Shown: positions 35,613 through 46,808 of the stretch, piece after piece | Layout: each line of letters starts with the position of its first letter | Position numbering within the stretch: the first letter of the stretch is position 1 | NCBI RefSeq assembly: GCF_949987535.1 | Contig: NC_080064.1 | Coordinates: forward strand, 38,512,282 to 38,576,281 | Direction of reading: 5' to 3' | DNA length: 64,000 nucleotides | Source of the DNA: Balaenoptera acutorostrata | Taxonomy: Eukaryota > Chordata > Mammalia > Artiodactyla > Balaenopteridae | Position numbers and translations under genes: made by a program | Notes under the pieces: model-generated | What the model was told of the DNA's origin: nothing | The model's database searches: none | The model's input: the letters and a program-made list of their open reading frames with translations, nothing else

Positions 35613-35748
35613 TTTTGTTTTGTTTTTTCCTTTTTTTTTGGATGTGTCACATGGCTTGTGGGATTTCAGTTCCCCAACCAGGGATTGAACCCAAGCCCTC
35701 CACAGTGAGAGTGTGTAGTTATAACCACTGGACCACCAGGGAATTCCT
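35613..35748 (-). mobile_element. Short CHR SINE inside L2
   Basis: Reverse orientation: T-rich tail, 'ttccccaaccagggattgaa' and 'ggaccaccagggaattcc'. The duplication is gagccagtag / aagccaggag. Confidence 0.9.
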
Positions 35749-35911
35749 AAGCCAGGAGTTTTTTTTCCTCTATAGACTTTGTCTTCACTTAACATAACTA
35801 TGTATTTACTTCTTAATTTGTTTACTGTCATATCTCCTCCTGCATAAACAAGCACTTTGTTTTGTTCATTGCTATATTCCCAGCCATTAGAAGAGTACCT
35901 AGAATAAAATA

Positions 35912-36440
35912 CACCTTTACACTTTTCTCCATATGATCCAAACCTGTCCTTCCTCTTTAAATTGTGTCTCTTAGTTTATGGTACCACCATCTCCCAAGCC
36001 AGAAAACTAAAAATCATTCTAGAGTCTTTGATTTTTCTCAAGATAGTCTCTAAGTCCCATCAATTCTACTTTTTAAATAACTCTCCTATTCATTCTCTCT
36101 GCTACTACCTTACTTTAGGCTTTTTTTTTTTTTGGGGCGGGGGGCAGGTAATTTCCACTTATTTTTTTTTAAATGATTAGAAGTTAAAACAGAAACATAA
36201 TCTCTGGTTACAAATATAAAGTGGGTATGTATGTAGAACTATGCGTCAGTAGTTAAGATTGGCTAAAGCAGTCTCTGCTGCTAAAACAAAATTAAATTAT
36301 AGTAAAAATCTCCATGAGTCCACATGAATTCTTATGCACAGGGTCTCCCCCCAACCTCCATATTGTTCTTTTTTTTTTTTTCCATTTACCTTAGGCTTTC
36401 ATAACATCTTTCATCTGTACAGAAATAGCCTCCTAGAGAG
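35912..36440. other. Intronic stretch, T-rich, mostly unique
   Basis: The segment 35940-36120 may be diverged L2. Poly-T runs lie at 36120 and 36370. No exon is supported. Confidence 0.4.
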
Positions 36441-36770
36441 TTTACTTTCTTCAATCTGGCTTTCCTCCAATCTGTTTTTCACTTTGCAGCCAATATACTC
36501 TTTTCCCTACTTGAAACCAATCAGTCAGGGGCTCCCCAACTGCCCACAGGAAAAAATCCAGCCTCTAAGTGTAGCATTCAGGGCCTTTCATCAATTGGCC
36601 CTCACCTATCTCTCCAGGCTCATTTACCACCACTTCCTACCTCACACTTGTTTCAACAAAACTGAATTAGTTACAGTTCCCAAATACACCCAGTTGTGTG
36701 CATTTACCCAGGCTGTTACCTCTCTACTACCCCACCAGTAAACCAATCATTCCCTCTTCTGTTTATACAT
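36440..36770 (+). mobile_element. L2 fragment
   Basis: 'aaaatccagcctctaagtgt', 'agggcctttcatcaattggc' and 'ctctccaggctcatttacca' are L2-like. Confidence 0.65.
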
Positions 36771-36784
36771 TTTTGTATTACTAT

Positions 36785-37020
36785 ACTTAAAACATTCATT
36801 CAATCAATATTTACTGAGTATCTCTATGTGCCGGAGACAGTGCTAGGTACTGGAAACCCAGCAGTTAATTATGGACTCAGCCCTTATCCTGATGGAACTG
36901 ATAATCTAATAAGGATTAAAGATGCTAAACAACTAATTATAACAGTGGTTAAGGATTATAAACTGGGTAATACAGTATACAATGGAAATGTATGTTAGAT
37001 GATAGACATGAGAAAGGGAG
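36785..37020 (-). mobile_element. Ancient L2-type mammalian repeat
   Basis: 'aatatttactgagtatctct', 'gtgccggagacagtgctagg' and 'tatcctgatggaactgataa' follow the common 'tgtgccaggcactgtgctagg' repeat pattern. Confidence 0.65.
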
Positions 37021-37560
37021 GAAGTTATAAAGAGAAGTACTACATGCATTTGTTTGCATGTGGGTACTCCTTAATTACAGTCTGAGCTCCCTAAGGACAG
37101 GGATTATGCCATCTTTATATCACTAGTCAGGACAGTAAATAGTAACATATAGTAATGTGCATTGACTATATTACAAAGATCACTGCCCTGTTAACTCCTA
37201 GGCTAATCCCCCTGGCTAGGCAAATGCAGTGATCTTATTGGCCAGGCCTGGGTCACGTGCCTACCCTTAAAGCCAATGGCTTAGATCAATTCTACCTAAG
37301 CCACACTGATTGCAAATAGGGGAGGAATGGTTCCAAGATAAAAATCAGGAAGCTGTTACCCAAATAAGAGGGAAGGAAAAACAAGAAAAAAAAAGAGGGA
37401 AGGGAAGCTGGACAGGCAAAAAACAGCAAGCAGTCCTCTCTTTAGTGGACATTGTAATTATCTCCTCAAAACCTATCTTGTTCCTTCTCCACACTGGTAA
37501 GGAGTTTATGGGGGACTGACCCCTTCCCCAGCTCCAGGAGTAGGCCCTGATTCCACACAG
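37021..37560. other. Intronic stretch, unique
   Basis: Nothing recognised. A 69-codon lysine-rich open frame at 37310-37519 has no support as a gene. Confidence 0.4.
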
Positions 37561-37740
37561 CAGTAGTTCTCAAAGTGTGGTTTGCAGACCAGCCAAATCA
37601 GTAACATCTGTTACAAATACAAATTTTTAGAACCCAAACCTACTGAACCAGAAACTCTGGGGGTAAGGCCTAGCAATCTGTGTTTTTACAAGTCCTCCAG
37701 GTGGTTCTGATGCACTCTCAAGTTTACCAGACAGAGAAAG
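37561..37740 (+). mobile_element. MER5A hAT-Charlie element
   Basis: 'cagtagttctcaaagtgtgg', 'ctactgaaccagaaactctg', 'agcaatctgtgtttttacaa' and 'tgatgcactctcaagttt' match MER5A end to end apart from its last bases. Confidence 0.92.
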
Positions 37741-38035
37741 CTACAATTAATAGTTCAAGGAATCCAGATTTTAAGACAGTGATCCTTTGAGACACAAGAA
37801 TAGTCTAAGTAGTGACAAACTCAGGATTTCTGTGTTATATTTGTGGGAAGCATCCTTTTTTCCCACCCAGAATTGAGGAAACATGTAGTCCCAGGAGCCA
37901 CAGGCAGTCATCTTATACTACCAGGGAAGCCAGCCTGAGAAAAAAGCTGATATAGGGGAGAGCCAAGAGAAATGCAGAAAAACAGGGCCAAAGCCTGACA
38001 GTCTTGATCAAACCCAGTCAGGGACCCCCATTCCC

Positions 38036-38225
38036 TTTTTTTTTTTTTTAACTGAAGTATAGTTGATTTACAATGTTGTGCTAATTTCTGCTGTACAGCA
38101 AAGTGACTCAGTTATACACATATATACATTCTTTTTTTATATTCTTTTCCATTATGGTTTATCCCAGGAGATTGGATATAGTTCCCTGTGCTATACAGTA
38201 CAACCCTGTTTATTCCCTCATTCCC
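38036..38225 (-). mobile_element. L1 3' end, artiodactyl type
   Basis: Poly-T followed by 'aactgaagtatagttgattt', 'acagcaaagtgactcagtta' and 'agttccctgtgctatacagt', the reverse of an artiodactyl L1 3' UTR. It is one of few L1s in sense with PIK3R3. Confidence 0.88.
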
Positions 38226-39051
38226 TTGCAACTTTTCAACTACACAAACCCATAAATTCTCTTCGCTTACACCAATTTGAGTTGGACTTCTTGCTACTGA
38301 AACTAAAAAATCCTGATATCCATTACAACAAGTTACATGTCTATCCCTACACATCTATCTCCATGGGGAGAATGTACTAGGAAATAGTGTCTATTCAACT
38401 GTCCAGCCTCTCTCTAAATTAGGCTTGGCAAATTTAGCAAATAAAAATACAAGACACCCAGTTAAATTTGAATTTCAGATAAACAACGAATAACTTTCTA
38501 GTATAAATATGTCCCAAATTTTGCATGGGACATACTGAATGTATATTATCTGGCAACTCTACTCTAAATGCCCATTGTTGATCCCTAGGAATCAAAAGAG
38601 AGGCCCACGTCAATCTCAGTCAGACAAAAGTGATAACTTCTCTCACATAGTTCATGACTACTAGGAAAAAGACTAAACTCCCAAGTCCTGAGCTAACATC
38701 CTACAACAGGTCTGAACTACCTGATTGTCTTAAGCAAACTTCTTTCTAAAAGTCAAACATGTTCTATGGCAGAGAAGTGTGACAAAATGAAATATGTTGC
38801 TATATGAGTATTCATAGCGTCTTTTCTTTACTCCCTTGGTTCCTGGCCCTTATTATACAGATCAGAGTAATGAAATAGGCAAAGGAGAGAGCTGAAAGGG
38901 AAACAGGTACTCCTGGAAGAGAAACTAATAAGTTTGAGAAAGGGAGGAAAGAAAAACAATGAGACTGTCCAAGTTGCTATAGAGAGTCTGGCAAGTTTTA
39001 AAAGAAAGAAAGAAGTTTGGGATTAACCGTGCAAAGATACTGATCAAAAAT
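38226..39051. other. Intronic stretch, unique
   Basis: No repeats or exon signals are recognised. Confidence 0.45.
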
Positions 39052-39062
39052 GGAGAAATCAG

Positions 39063-39507
39063 GGACTTCCCTGGTGGTCCAGTGGTTGAGACTCCGAGCT
39101 CCCAATGCAGGGGGCCTGGGTTCCATCCCTGGTCGGGGAACTAGGATCCCACATACCACAACTAAGCCCATGTGCCACAACTACTGAGCCCACGCACCGC
39201 AACCAGAGAGCCTGCATGCCACAACTACTGGGCCCACGCACTCTAGAGCCCACATGCTGCAACTAGCAAAGCCCACATGCTGCAACTAGAGAGCCCGTGC
39301 ACTGCAACTAGAGAAGCCTGCGCGCTGCAACTAGAGAAGCCCATGTGCTGCAACTACTGAGCCCGCAGGCTCTAGAGCCCGTGCACCACAACTAGAGAAG
39401 CCCATGTGCCGCAACTAAAGAAGCCCATGTGCCATGATGAAGACCCAGTGCAGACAAAATTAATTAATTAATTATTTTTAAAAAGATACTCTTAAAAAAA
39501 AAAAAAG
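39063..39507 (+). mobile_element. CHR SINE with expanded internal tandem units (445 bp)
   Basis: Head gggacttccctggtggtcca. The body contains more than ten imperfect 'gcaactagagaagcccatgt'-like units, then an (ATTA)n tail. The exact duplication ggagaaatcag is at 39052-39062 and 39508-39518. Confidence 0.94.
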
Positions 39508-39689
39508 GAGAAATCAGATTTTAAGTAGTAATGCAATATGGTATGCATGTAATCCCCTTTGGCATTTTTGAGAAGCTTGAATAAAGATTTAAATTACTTT
39601 TCAATTCAATTTAAATGTTAGGCTGGTGCTTCCTCTGAATGGAAGAGAGGAGATATGTCACAAAGCATTCCAGTTTAATAATAAAAATA

Positions 39690-39895
39690 ATAACAACAAC
39701 AGATACTGCTCTAAGTGTCTAACATGCACTAATTCATGTAATTGTCACAACAACCCTACAATGGGGTTAATATTCTTCTCCCTGCTATACAGATTAGGAA
39801 ACTGTCCAGGGTCACAAACCAGAAGTAGACAGGGCTAGAACCGGAAATCCAAGCAGCCCGAGTTCAGAGCTCCTAAACACTGAGCAACACTTCCC
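39690..39895 (-). mobile_element. MIR fragment
   Basis: 'aattgtcacaacaaccctac', 'acagattaggaaactgtcca' and 'cactgagcaacacttcccta' fit the reverse MIR order. Confidence 0.75.
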
Positions 39896-40400
39896 TATTT
39901 CAAAACAATGTCTATACTCAAGCACTTAAGCATTCCACTAATAAGCAAAAACACATAAATATAGTTTAATTATTCTAAAACACTAACAACTTTAGCACAT
40001 AAAGTAAAATGACACATATATGGCATGGCTTCCTTCTCTTTAATTTCTTCTCCCCTTCAAAGCCCACCATAGAAACTTAGAACTTTAAGATAATTTTCTT
40101 TTCAAAGTTACTTTTGAAAGTAAATTATAGTACAGTCTAGATTTATACAGTAATGTTTATCAAAGCAACTTATGAGTAAGCCTTCATCAAATAACTAAGG
40201 CCACATATTATGCTGCTTTGCACTCAGATGGCAGAGATTAGAAATCATAACACTTCAAAAAAGAGAAAAATCCATCCAAAATATATAGTTTTGACATAAT
40301 TTTAAAAGCTAAATCTTTTAATTACTAAAGCATACTTAAAGCTAAGAAATTAGAAAATAAAGTAATTAAGTCAGTTTAGAAATGACAAGCTACATAACTG
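39896..40400. other. Intronic stretch, AT-rich, unique
   Basis: Nothing recognised. Confidence 0.45.
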
Positions 40401-40439
40401 GTCATAATATTCAGAATCCAACTACTTTCACCACCTCCT

Positions 40440-41230
40440 CAGCGTCCACCCTTGCCCAAGCCACCACCATCCCTCAGCTTGTTTATTGCAGTAGCTTCCT
40501 AACCAGTTTCTCCACTTCCACCAGCAGCCAGAATCATCCTTTTAAGCCAGGAATCATAATACATCACTGTTCAATACCCTTGGATGGCTTCTCATCACAG
40601 TCAAGTTTTTTTTTTTAATTGAAGTATAAGTTGATGTACAAGTTACAGGTGTACAGAATAGTGATTCACAATTTTTAAAGGTTATATTCCATTTATAGTT
40701 ATAAAATATTGGTAATATTCCTCAGTCAAGTTTTAAAAGCCAAAGTTCTTACAATGTCCTACATGGTCTTCCCCACCATCCACACCATTACTTGTCTTTA
40801 AATCTTACTACTTTCCCCTCATTCCACTCCAACCACACTAGCCTCGTAGATGATCCCTGAATACATGACACACACGCTCCTGCCTCAGAGTAAGTCATAT
40901 GGTATCCCCTCTACCAGGCACACTCCCCCGCCCTCTCAGCTCCCATATATCTACCTGGCTAGCGCCCTCAATTCCTTTAGGTCAGGCCCTCCCTGTCCTA
41001 TTATTTAAAATAGCAGGTCCCCCACCCAGCACTCTATTTTTGTTCTCTGCTTTTTCTCCATATCATTTATCACCATCACTATATATTTCACTTATGAATT
41101 TGTTTATTCTTTGCTCTCTCCCTTCCCTTAAAAATGTATACTCCATGAATACAGGGAGCTTTGCTGTTCTGTTCACTGCTATACCTAGAACACTATCTGG
41201 CAATCAAATATTTGTTGAAAAACATGAATT
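40440..41230 (+). mobile_element. L2 element split by a short L1
   Basis: 'ttggatggcttctcatcaca' breaks at about 40604 and resumes 'aagccaaagttcttacaatg'. It continues through 'taggtcaggccctccctgtc' and 'tctatacctagaacactatc' to 'aatatttgttgaaaaacatg', following L2 3' order. Confidence 0.85.
40606..40720 (-). mobile_element. L1 3' end fragment inside L2
   Basis: T-run and 'aattgaagtataagttgatg', then 'aggtgtacagaatagtgatt'. The duplication cagtcaagtttt (cacagtcaag / ctcagtcaag) flanks it at about 40597 and 40723. Confidence 0.85.
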
Positions 41231-41289
41231 AATCAATACACATGAACAAAAACATTTTTGGATGCTTAATATGGTCTGGGCATGTTAGT

Positions 41290-41510
41290 TGCTTGACAGT
41301 TGTTAATTCACTAAATTCTCACAACAATCCTACTGAAGTAGGGACCATCATCATCCCCATTTTTTAGGTGAGGAAACCAAAACACAGAAAACATAAGTAA
41401 ATTGCTCAATGACATATGCTAGGAAGTGGCAGAGGCACAATCTGAACTCAGGCAATCTGATTCCAGAACCCTCTCTCTTAATAGCCCCACTATATTGCCT
41501 CTAAATTTCT
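41290..41510 (-). mobile_element. MIR element
   Basis: 'aattctcacaacaatcctac', 'ttttaggtgaggaaaccaaa', 'gaactcaggcaatctgattc' and 'ccccactatattgcctc' follow the reverse MIR pattern closely. Confidence 0.88.
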
Positions 41511-42000
41511 AATTAATACATTTTAATTGAAAGATATGATCTATGGGTTATTTTAAGTGTCCTAATTTTTAACATCAGTCATTCAAATCATAAATCATTC
41601 TACAAGTCCAAGGCTTCATATACCAAACTTACTTAATTTATTAAACTTTGAAATTTGGAGTTTACAGTTTTACAAAATTCTCTCTTCACAGTCATTTACT
41701 TGATATACTAATATACTCTATTCCAACACCTACATGACTCAAATAAGGAAACTATCAACCAGAGAAGTCAGCTTCCTCATCTTCTAGAAAGCAATTGGTA
41801 AGATAGGAAAAGGCCTGTCTTATATTTAACTCTCAATACTATGTGACCCTGTGAATTCCAATTTGTAAAATGAAAATGGGTTTCATAATACATCACTATA
41901 CTAATTAGATTTTAGTTTTGAAAAAGAAAAAAAAAATTAACTCGTTAATTCTTTTCATTTCCAAACACAGAGATGAGAACTTGGAAAGAGCTATGGTTCT
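41511..42000. other. Intronic stretch, AT-rich, unique
   Basis: Nothing recognised. Confidence 0.45.
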
Positions 42001-42515
42001 CCAAATTACTTTCCAGATTGGCTACTGTTGTTTGCCTACCTAGAATTCATCCCCTCCTTCTTCCTTCCTAATAGAATCCTTCCCCAGTATAATGCCTCAG
42101 GGGAAGTCAACACCACTCCAGATTCAGGCACGAACTCAGTTAGTTTGATAGTAATCACTATTGAACCATTCCTGATGGGTTCAGAAATGGACATACTACC
42201 CAATTCTGGCCAAAAAGGTCTGAAAGAAGCCTGCTAGAGGCTTTTGGAGAAAGTTTCCTCTCTCTGTAAACAGAGGCACAGGAAGAGACATCTTCCTTCT
42301 TTTAGAAGTTGTGCGTATGGATGTGATGCCTGTAAGCCTATCCCATGGAGAGCAGCAGAATTGAGCAATGGAAAGAATATGGGTTTTTACTGAATTGTTG
42401 AATTTCTGTAATCAACCAATGCTGAAGCCTATTATATGAGAAGATAAAATTTCTTATTTCTTAAGCCATGTTGAATTAGGTTCTGCTGCTTACAGCTGAA
42501 AACATACTAACTACA
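42000..42515 (+). mobile_element. Probable old LTR-like repeat
   Basis: The layout resembles an old mammalian LTR: 'aaatttcttatttcttaagc', 'aggttctgctgcttacagct' and terminal 'aaaacatactaactac'. I cannot name the family. Confidence 0.4.
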
Positions 42516-42539
42516 TACTTTTTTATGAAACATATCCCA

Positions 42540-43420
42540 GGACTAACCTCAGAAAAAAAAGTTTGTGGTTAAATAGAATTAGTTCAATAAATATGCTATA
42601 TCCATACAATTGAGTACAATCCTATTAGTTAAAATGATGTTAACATGAATAGTTATTGTCATGGGAAAGTGTTCATGACAAATTAAGTGAAAAAACAGCA
42701 GGTGTTGGGCTTCCCTGGTGGCCCAGTGGTTAAGCACCCACCTGCCAATGCAGGGGACACGGGTTCAATCCCTGGTCCGGGAAGATCCCACATGCCACAG
42801 AGCAACTAAGCCCGTGCGCCACACTACTGAGCCTGCGCTCTAGAGTCCATGAGCCACAACTACTGAGCCCATGCACCACAGCTACTGAAGCCCACGCGCC
42901 TAGAGCCCATGCTCTGCAACAGGAGAGGTCACCACAATGAGAAGCCCTTGTACCGCAACGAAGAGAAGCCCCGGCTTGCCCCAACTAGAGAAAGCCCGCG
43001 CGCCGCAACTAGAGAAAGCCCGCACGCAGCAATGAAGACCCAACACAGTCAAAAATAAAAATAAATTAAATAAATTTAAAAAAAAAAAGGTGTTTAACTG
43101 GGTGAAAGGTATGTGGGAATTCTCTGTACTACTTTGCAACTTTTCTGTAAATCTAAAACTATTCTCAAATGTGAAAGTTTGTATAAATACCTTAAAAAGC
43201 AGATATTTACAGTACTGTCTCATTTGAATTTGAAATGAGAAATACACACGTGAAAGAATATATCTGAAGGTGATCACAGTGGTTATTCTGTGTGGTAGGA
43301 TCGGGAGCTCTTACTTTCTTCTTTTTACTTATCTGTATTTTCTATCTTTTCTACAATGACTATGTAGTACTTTTGTAGTGCTTTTAATAAGAAAAATAAA
43401 TAAAATTTATCTTAAATTAT
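42540..43420 (+). mobile_element. L1M/HAL1-like 3' fragment split by a SINE
   Basis: 'atatgctatatccatacaat', 'gggaaagtgttcatgacaaa', 'tgcaacttttctgtaaatct' and 'tttctacaatgactatgtag' are typical of old L1 3' ends. Confidence 0.65.
42707..43088 (+). mobile_element. CHR SINE inside the old L1 fragment
   Basis: Full-length with an extra 'gcaactagagaaagcccgc' unit. The short duplication is aggtgtt. Confidence 0.93.
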
Positions 43421-43670
43421 CTTTAAAAAAAGGTTTGTGGCTAATTCTACAAATGCATATTAGAAGTTCAACATGAATTATACCACACTGAGTGACTCAG
43501 CTGCGGAGTTAGAAAGTTAAAAAGGATACATATGAAAGAACGAACTCTAAAGCAGTATTCTTCTAGCACAATCATTTCAGTAAGGCCTTCTCCAAAACAA
43601 TTTATACACAAATTATAAATTTTGACTCGTGATTGAATTTATTTTTTCTTAAGTTTAAAAAAAAAAACTA

Positions 43671-43790
43671 GGGAATTCCCTGGCGGTCCAGTGATTAGTA
43701 CTCGGTGCTTTCACTGCCATGGCCCGGGTTCAATCCCCGGTTGGGGAACTAAGATCCTGCAAGCCACGAGGCACAGCCAAAAAAAAAAAC
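43671..43790 (+). mobile_element. Short CHR SINE
   Basis: 'gggaattccctggcggtcca', 'ccgggttcaatccccggttg', 'aagccacgaggcacagcc' and a poly-A tail. Confidence 0.93.
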
Positions 43791-44590
43791 AAAGAAACTG
43801 TAACAATACGTATTTAAGATTACATAGCTACATGCTCTGGATTTGTTGCCCTATACCCTTACACACGGGTAGACAACTGATCTGGTCCACAAACAGAACA
43901 TCAGACAGGAAATCCAAGGCTGGATAATGGCGGATGGTATGACATCATGGTGTTGACTTTGGCTTTGTGTTGGCTCATATTCACAGGGCACAGGGCAGTT
44001 TTTATATTGACATGGGACATGCAAAATGGTATGATCTGGCAGGCTGGACCTAGCCTACTGCCTCTTTTATTAAAAAAATTAGATAACCCTCTTACTTTAT
44101 ATGAACTTACAAATAATATACAAGGAACAAAACATATACCACATATGGGCAAACAATTTGGAAACTGATCTTATAAGGCTCTATGTTTGACCTTACCTTG
44201 TTATCCCAAGTCAAGTCCTACACAATCTAAATTTAATTGGTATAGTAACACATTAAGTAAATTAAATCTACATTTAACCCAATACTGTGTTAAAACTAGC
44301 CTAACAAACTTTCAAAAACTTACTACTCACTTTAATTCTTCCAAATTTCAAATGTGACTTTTACGCGAAACCATAAAATTTTGCTGATAACATTAAGTAT
44401 TGTATTTTTTCATTATTTCTTTCGTTAGAATAAATTATCTTTATAAGTTTAAAGGTCACATGTTGATAATATATAATATCAACATTTTGAAACAAGTCAC
44501 AAATGAAGCTGGCTGAGTCCACAGGTCTAAGATTTAACAAAATATTTGGACACTGGGTATTTAGAGAAAAAAACAGATACAAAAGAAATA
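43791..44590. other. Intronic stretch, unique
   Basis: No repeats or exons are recognised. Confidence 0.4.
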
Positions 44591-45120
44591 TGACAGCTTG
44601 ACCTCAAGAAGCGTACCTTGTTGGGGAGATAAGTTATATTCACAAAATAATTAATGCCATAATATAACATGATTTTGTGTCAAAATAACAGACCTTAGCC
44701 CTAGATAATTAAGGGGTTCAGTGCTAGAATTTTCAGAGGAAGAAAAAAAGGAAGAAGGACTTGCAAAGGATCCTGATTTGAAGATGGGGTGGGATGGGCA
44801 TAATCTAACACAAGAAGTGGCATAACCAAAAGGCTGGAGATGGAAATAAGCAAGGTATATTGAGGGGATAAGCAAGGAATTGGGCAAGATGAGAAATGAG
44901 AATAGAGGATTAGTAATTAAGTTGGAAATGTAAATTGGTACCATATTACTAAAGACTATGTAAGCCAAGTTTAAGAATACAGCCTCTGCTTAAAAGAAAT
45001 GGAGAGCTGCTGATTATTTCTAAATAGAGCAGTAAGACAATGAAAATAACATTTCAGTACGATTAACCTGGCTGAAGAATTCAGGATGAATTTATGGGGG
45101 AGGGGAAAAAAATTAGAAAC
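44590..45120 (-). mobile_element. Ancient mammalian repeat, diverged
   Basis: 'gtaccttgttggggagataa', 'ttgtggcataaccaaaag'-like text and 'agagcagtaagacaatgaaa' resemble the same ancient L2-associated repeat as at 36785 and 48360. Weak assignment. Confidence 0.35.
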
Positions 45121-45129
45121 AAAGCAATC

Positions 45130-45390
45130 ACTTAGGAGGCACTGATTAAGAACTTGGGCATTAGAGTCAGGCAGACATACCTGCTCTGCTACTTGCTGGC
45201 TGTGAGGCACTGAATAATTTACTAAACACATTTATGCCTCAGTTTCCTGTCTGTAAAGTGGGATACTAGTAGTGCTTATTTTATAAGGCTGTTGTATGGC
45301 TAAAAGAAATACTACATATGAAAGCATTTAACATAGTGCTTGTTCTGTAATAACTACTCAACAAATGTTGGCAACAATTACCGTATTACA
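45130..45390 (+). mobile_element. MIR element, near full length
   Basis: 'attagagtcaggcagacata', 'tgctctgctacttgctggct', 'cctcagtttcctgtctgtaa' and 'aacatagtgcttgttctgta' follow the MIR consensus from head to tail. Confidence 0.92.
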
Positions 45391-45648
45391 AACCATTTCA
45401 AATGCGAGATGATGAGGAACAAGGGCAATAGAAACTAAAAAGAAAGGATGACTTGAGTCGTATTTCCATAGACTCATGAGATGTTATAACTAGAAAAGAC
45501 CCTAGAGAATTCTTCCAAAAACAAAACGGCCCCAGTTTAAATGTCAAGGATGAGACAAGAATGGAGCAAGATAGCTCAAAAGGTTTTGACTGCAAGAGTG
45601 TCCAAAGCAGTAGAGTTAAGATAATTAAATATTATCAATATGCTTTAA

Positions 45649-45827
45649 GAGGGACTTTCCTGGCGGTCCAGTGGTTGAGACTTCGCCTTCTGGTGCAGGG
45701 GGTGAGGGAGCTAGGATCCCATGCCTCACAGCCAGAAAACCAAAACATAAAAACATTGTAACAAATTCAATAGAGACTTTGAAGGTGGTCCACATCAAAA
45801 AAAAAAAAAAGAAAAATCTTTAAACAA
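45649..45827 (+). mobile_element. CHR-related SINE, variant with long unique tail
   Basis: Head gagggactttcctggcggtc, deleted B-box region, then 'attgtaacaaattcaataga' and 'aggtggtccacatcaaaaaa'. The duplication aatatgctttaa is at 45637-45648 and 45829-45840. It is the last CHR SINE before a 9.8-kb SINE-free stretch. Confidence 0.9.
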
Positions 45828-45849
45828 AAATATGCTTTAAAATATAAGC

Positions 45850-46085
45850 TACAATGAACTGAGTATATAACATGTGCCAAACACTGTGCTAGATTATGAT
45901 ATAGTACTTCTAATTCCCAGAACAACTGTGAAAGGTACATATTAGTTCAATTTTACAAAAGAGAAAATGGATGCTCACAGAGGTTAAGCACTAGCCACGT
46001 AACCTTGGGCAGAATAAGAAGCAAAGCTAGGTTTGGGACCCATACCATCTGTTTCCAAAGCCTGTGTTCTTTCTACTACATTCAG
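45850..46085 (-). mobile_element. MIR fragment
   Basis: 'catgtgccaaacactgtgct', 'cccagaacaactgtgaaagg' and 'cacagaggttaagcactagc' fit the reverse MIR order. Confidence 0.8.
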
Positions 46086-46808
46086 GCTGCATCCCTCTTT
46101 AATATCAATAAAAATTATATCATATCACACAGACATATTTGTAATTATTTTTCTATCTACTTTGTTAAATATGGTGACCATAAACATGTCCAATCTTTTC
46201 TACATTCTAAGATAAATATAAAAAATGAGAATAAATTTTAAAAGCATTATAAAATGAAGACTTACCATATTTCTAATGAAACATAGTTGGAATACTATAA
46301 ACTATAATATATTAAATGAAAGCAGTGACTAATCTTTTTCAATAAGAACATACAGAAAAAGTTGGCATGGCTTTTTACATAATTTGATGATATTAACATT
46401 TGTCCCATACTACAGCATCATTAAAAAGCGACACCTAGCTCATAAAAGAAATACCTTACTACACATAGGAGCATTTTACATAAGATGAATCCATCAAATG
46501 TTCAGAGTTATAAAGAAAAATTACACCACAGAAGCAGAATGCCCAATCTGCTAATAGTAAGGACCACATGGTGGCAGGTGACCTATTTCTTCAGTGTTGT
46601 TTCTCAGCAGATATTTCCTTCAACCACAGGGCCAGTATGCTAGTTCTCCACCAGAATGTTACTTAATCTAAATTTTACCAGGATGAAAATACCAAGTATG
46701 CCAAAGCAAGAAAGTTTCCTGAAACAACCTTTTCATTTGGCTTCAAAAAAGTCAGAAGATACTTTACTGGGTTGGCCATCAAATTATGTAGTCAAGTAAC
46801 TACTAAAC
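46086..46808. other. Intronic stretch, unique
   Basis: No repeat recognised beyond a short 'actgggttggcca' match to mariner ends at 46766. Confidence 0.4.

Larger units (their letters stand above)
33740..35910 (+). mobile_element. L2 element split by an L1
   Basis: The left part ends '..ggtctctgctcagaatgtca' (to about 33928). The right part resumes 'cagtgaggccttctctgact' (about 35532) and runs to 'gagtacctagaataaaat' at 35911. Joined, these follow the L2 3' consensus order. Confidence 0.85.

Noticed and set aside
39063..39507. Regularly spaced repeats that could suggest a CRISPR-like array
   Set aside because: The units are imperfect, adjacent without spacers, and lie inside a SINE in mammalian DNA.
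44201..44240. Donor-like GGTAAGG on the minus strand with an upstream AG
   Set aside because: The resulting 30-bp exon is not open in the PIK3R3 phase (a TAA stop appears).
46235..46275. Donor-like GTAAGTC on the minus strand near 46265
   Set aside because: The nearest acceptor gives only a tiny exon without polypyrimidine support.
46766..46790. Match to a mariner MITE end ('actgggttggcca')
   Set aside because: Only about 13 bases match and no second inverted end is found within 100 bp.
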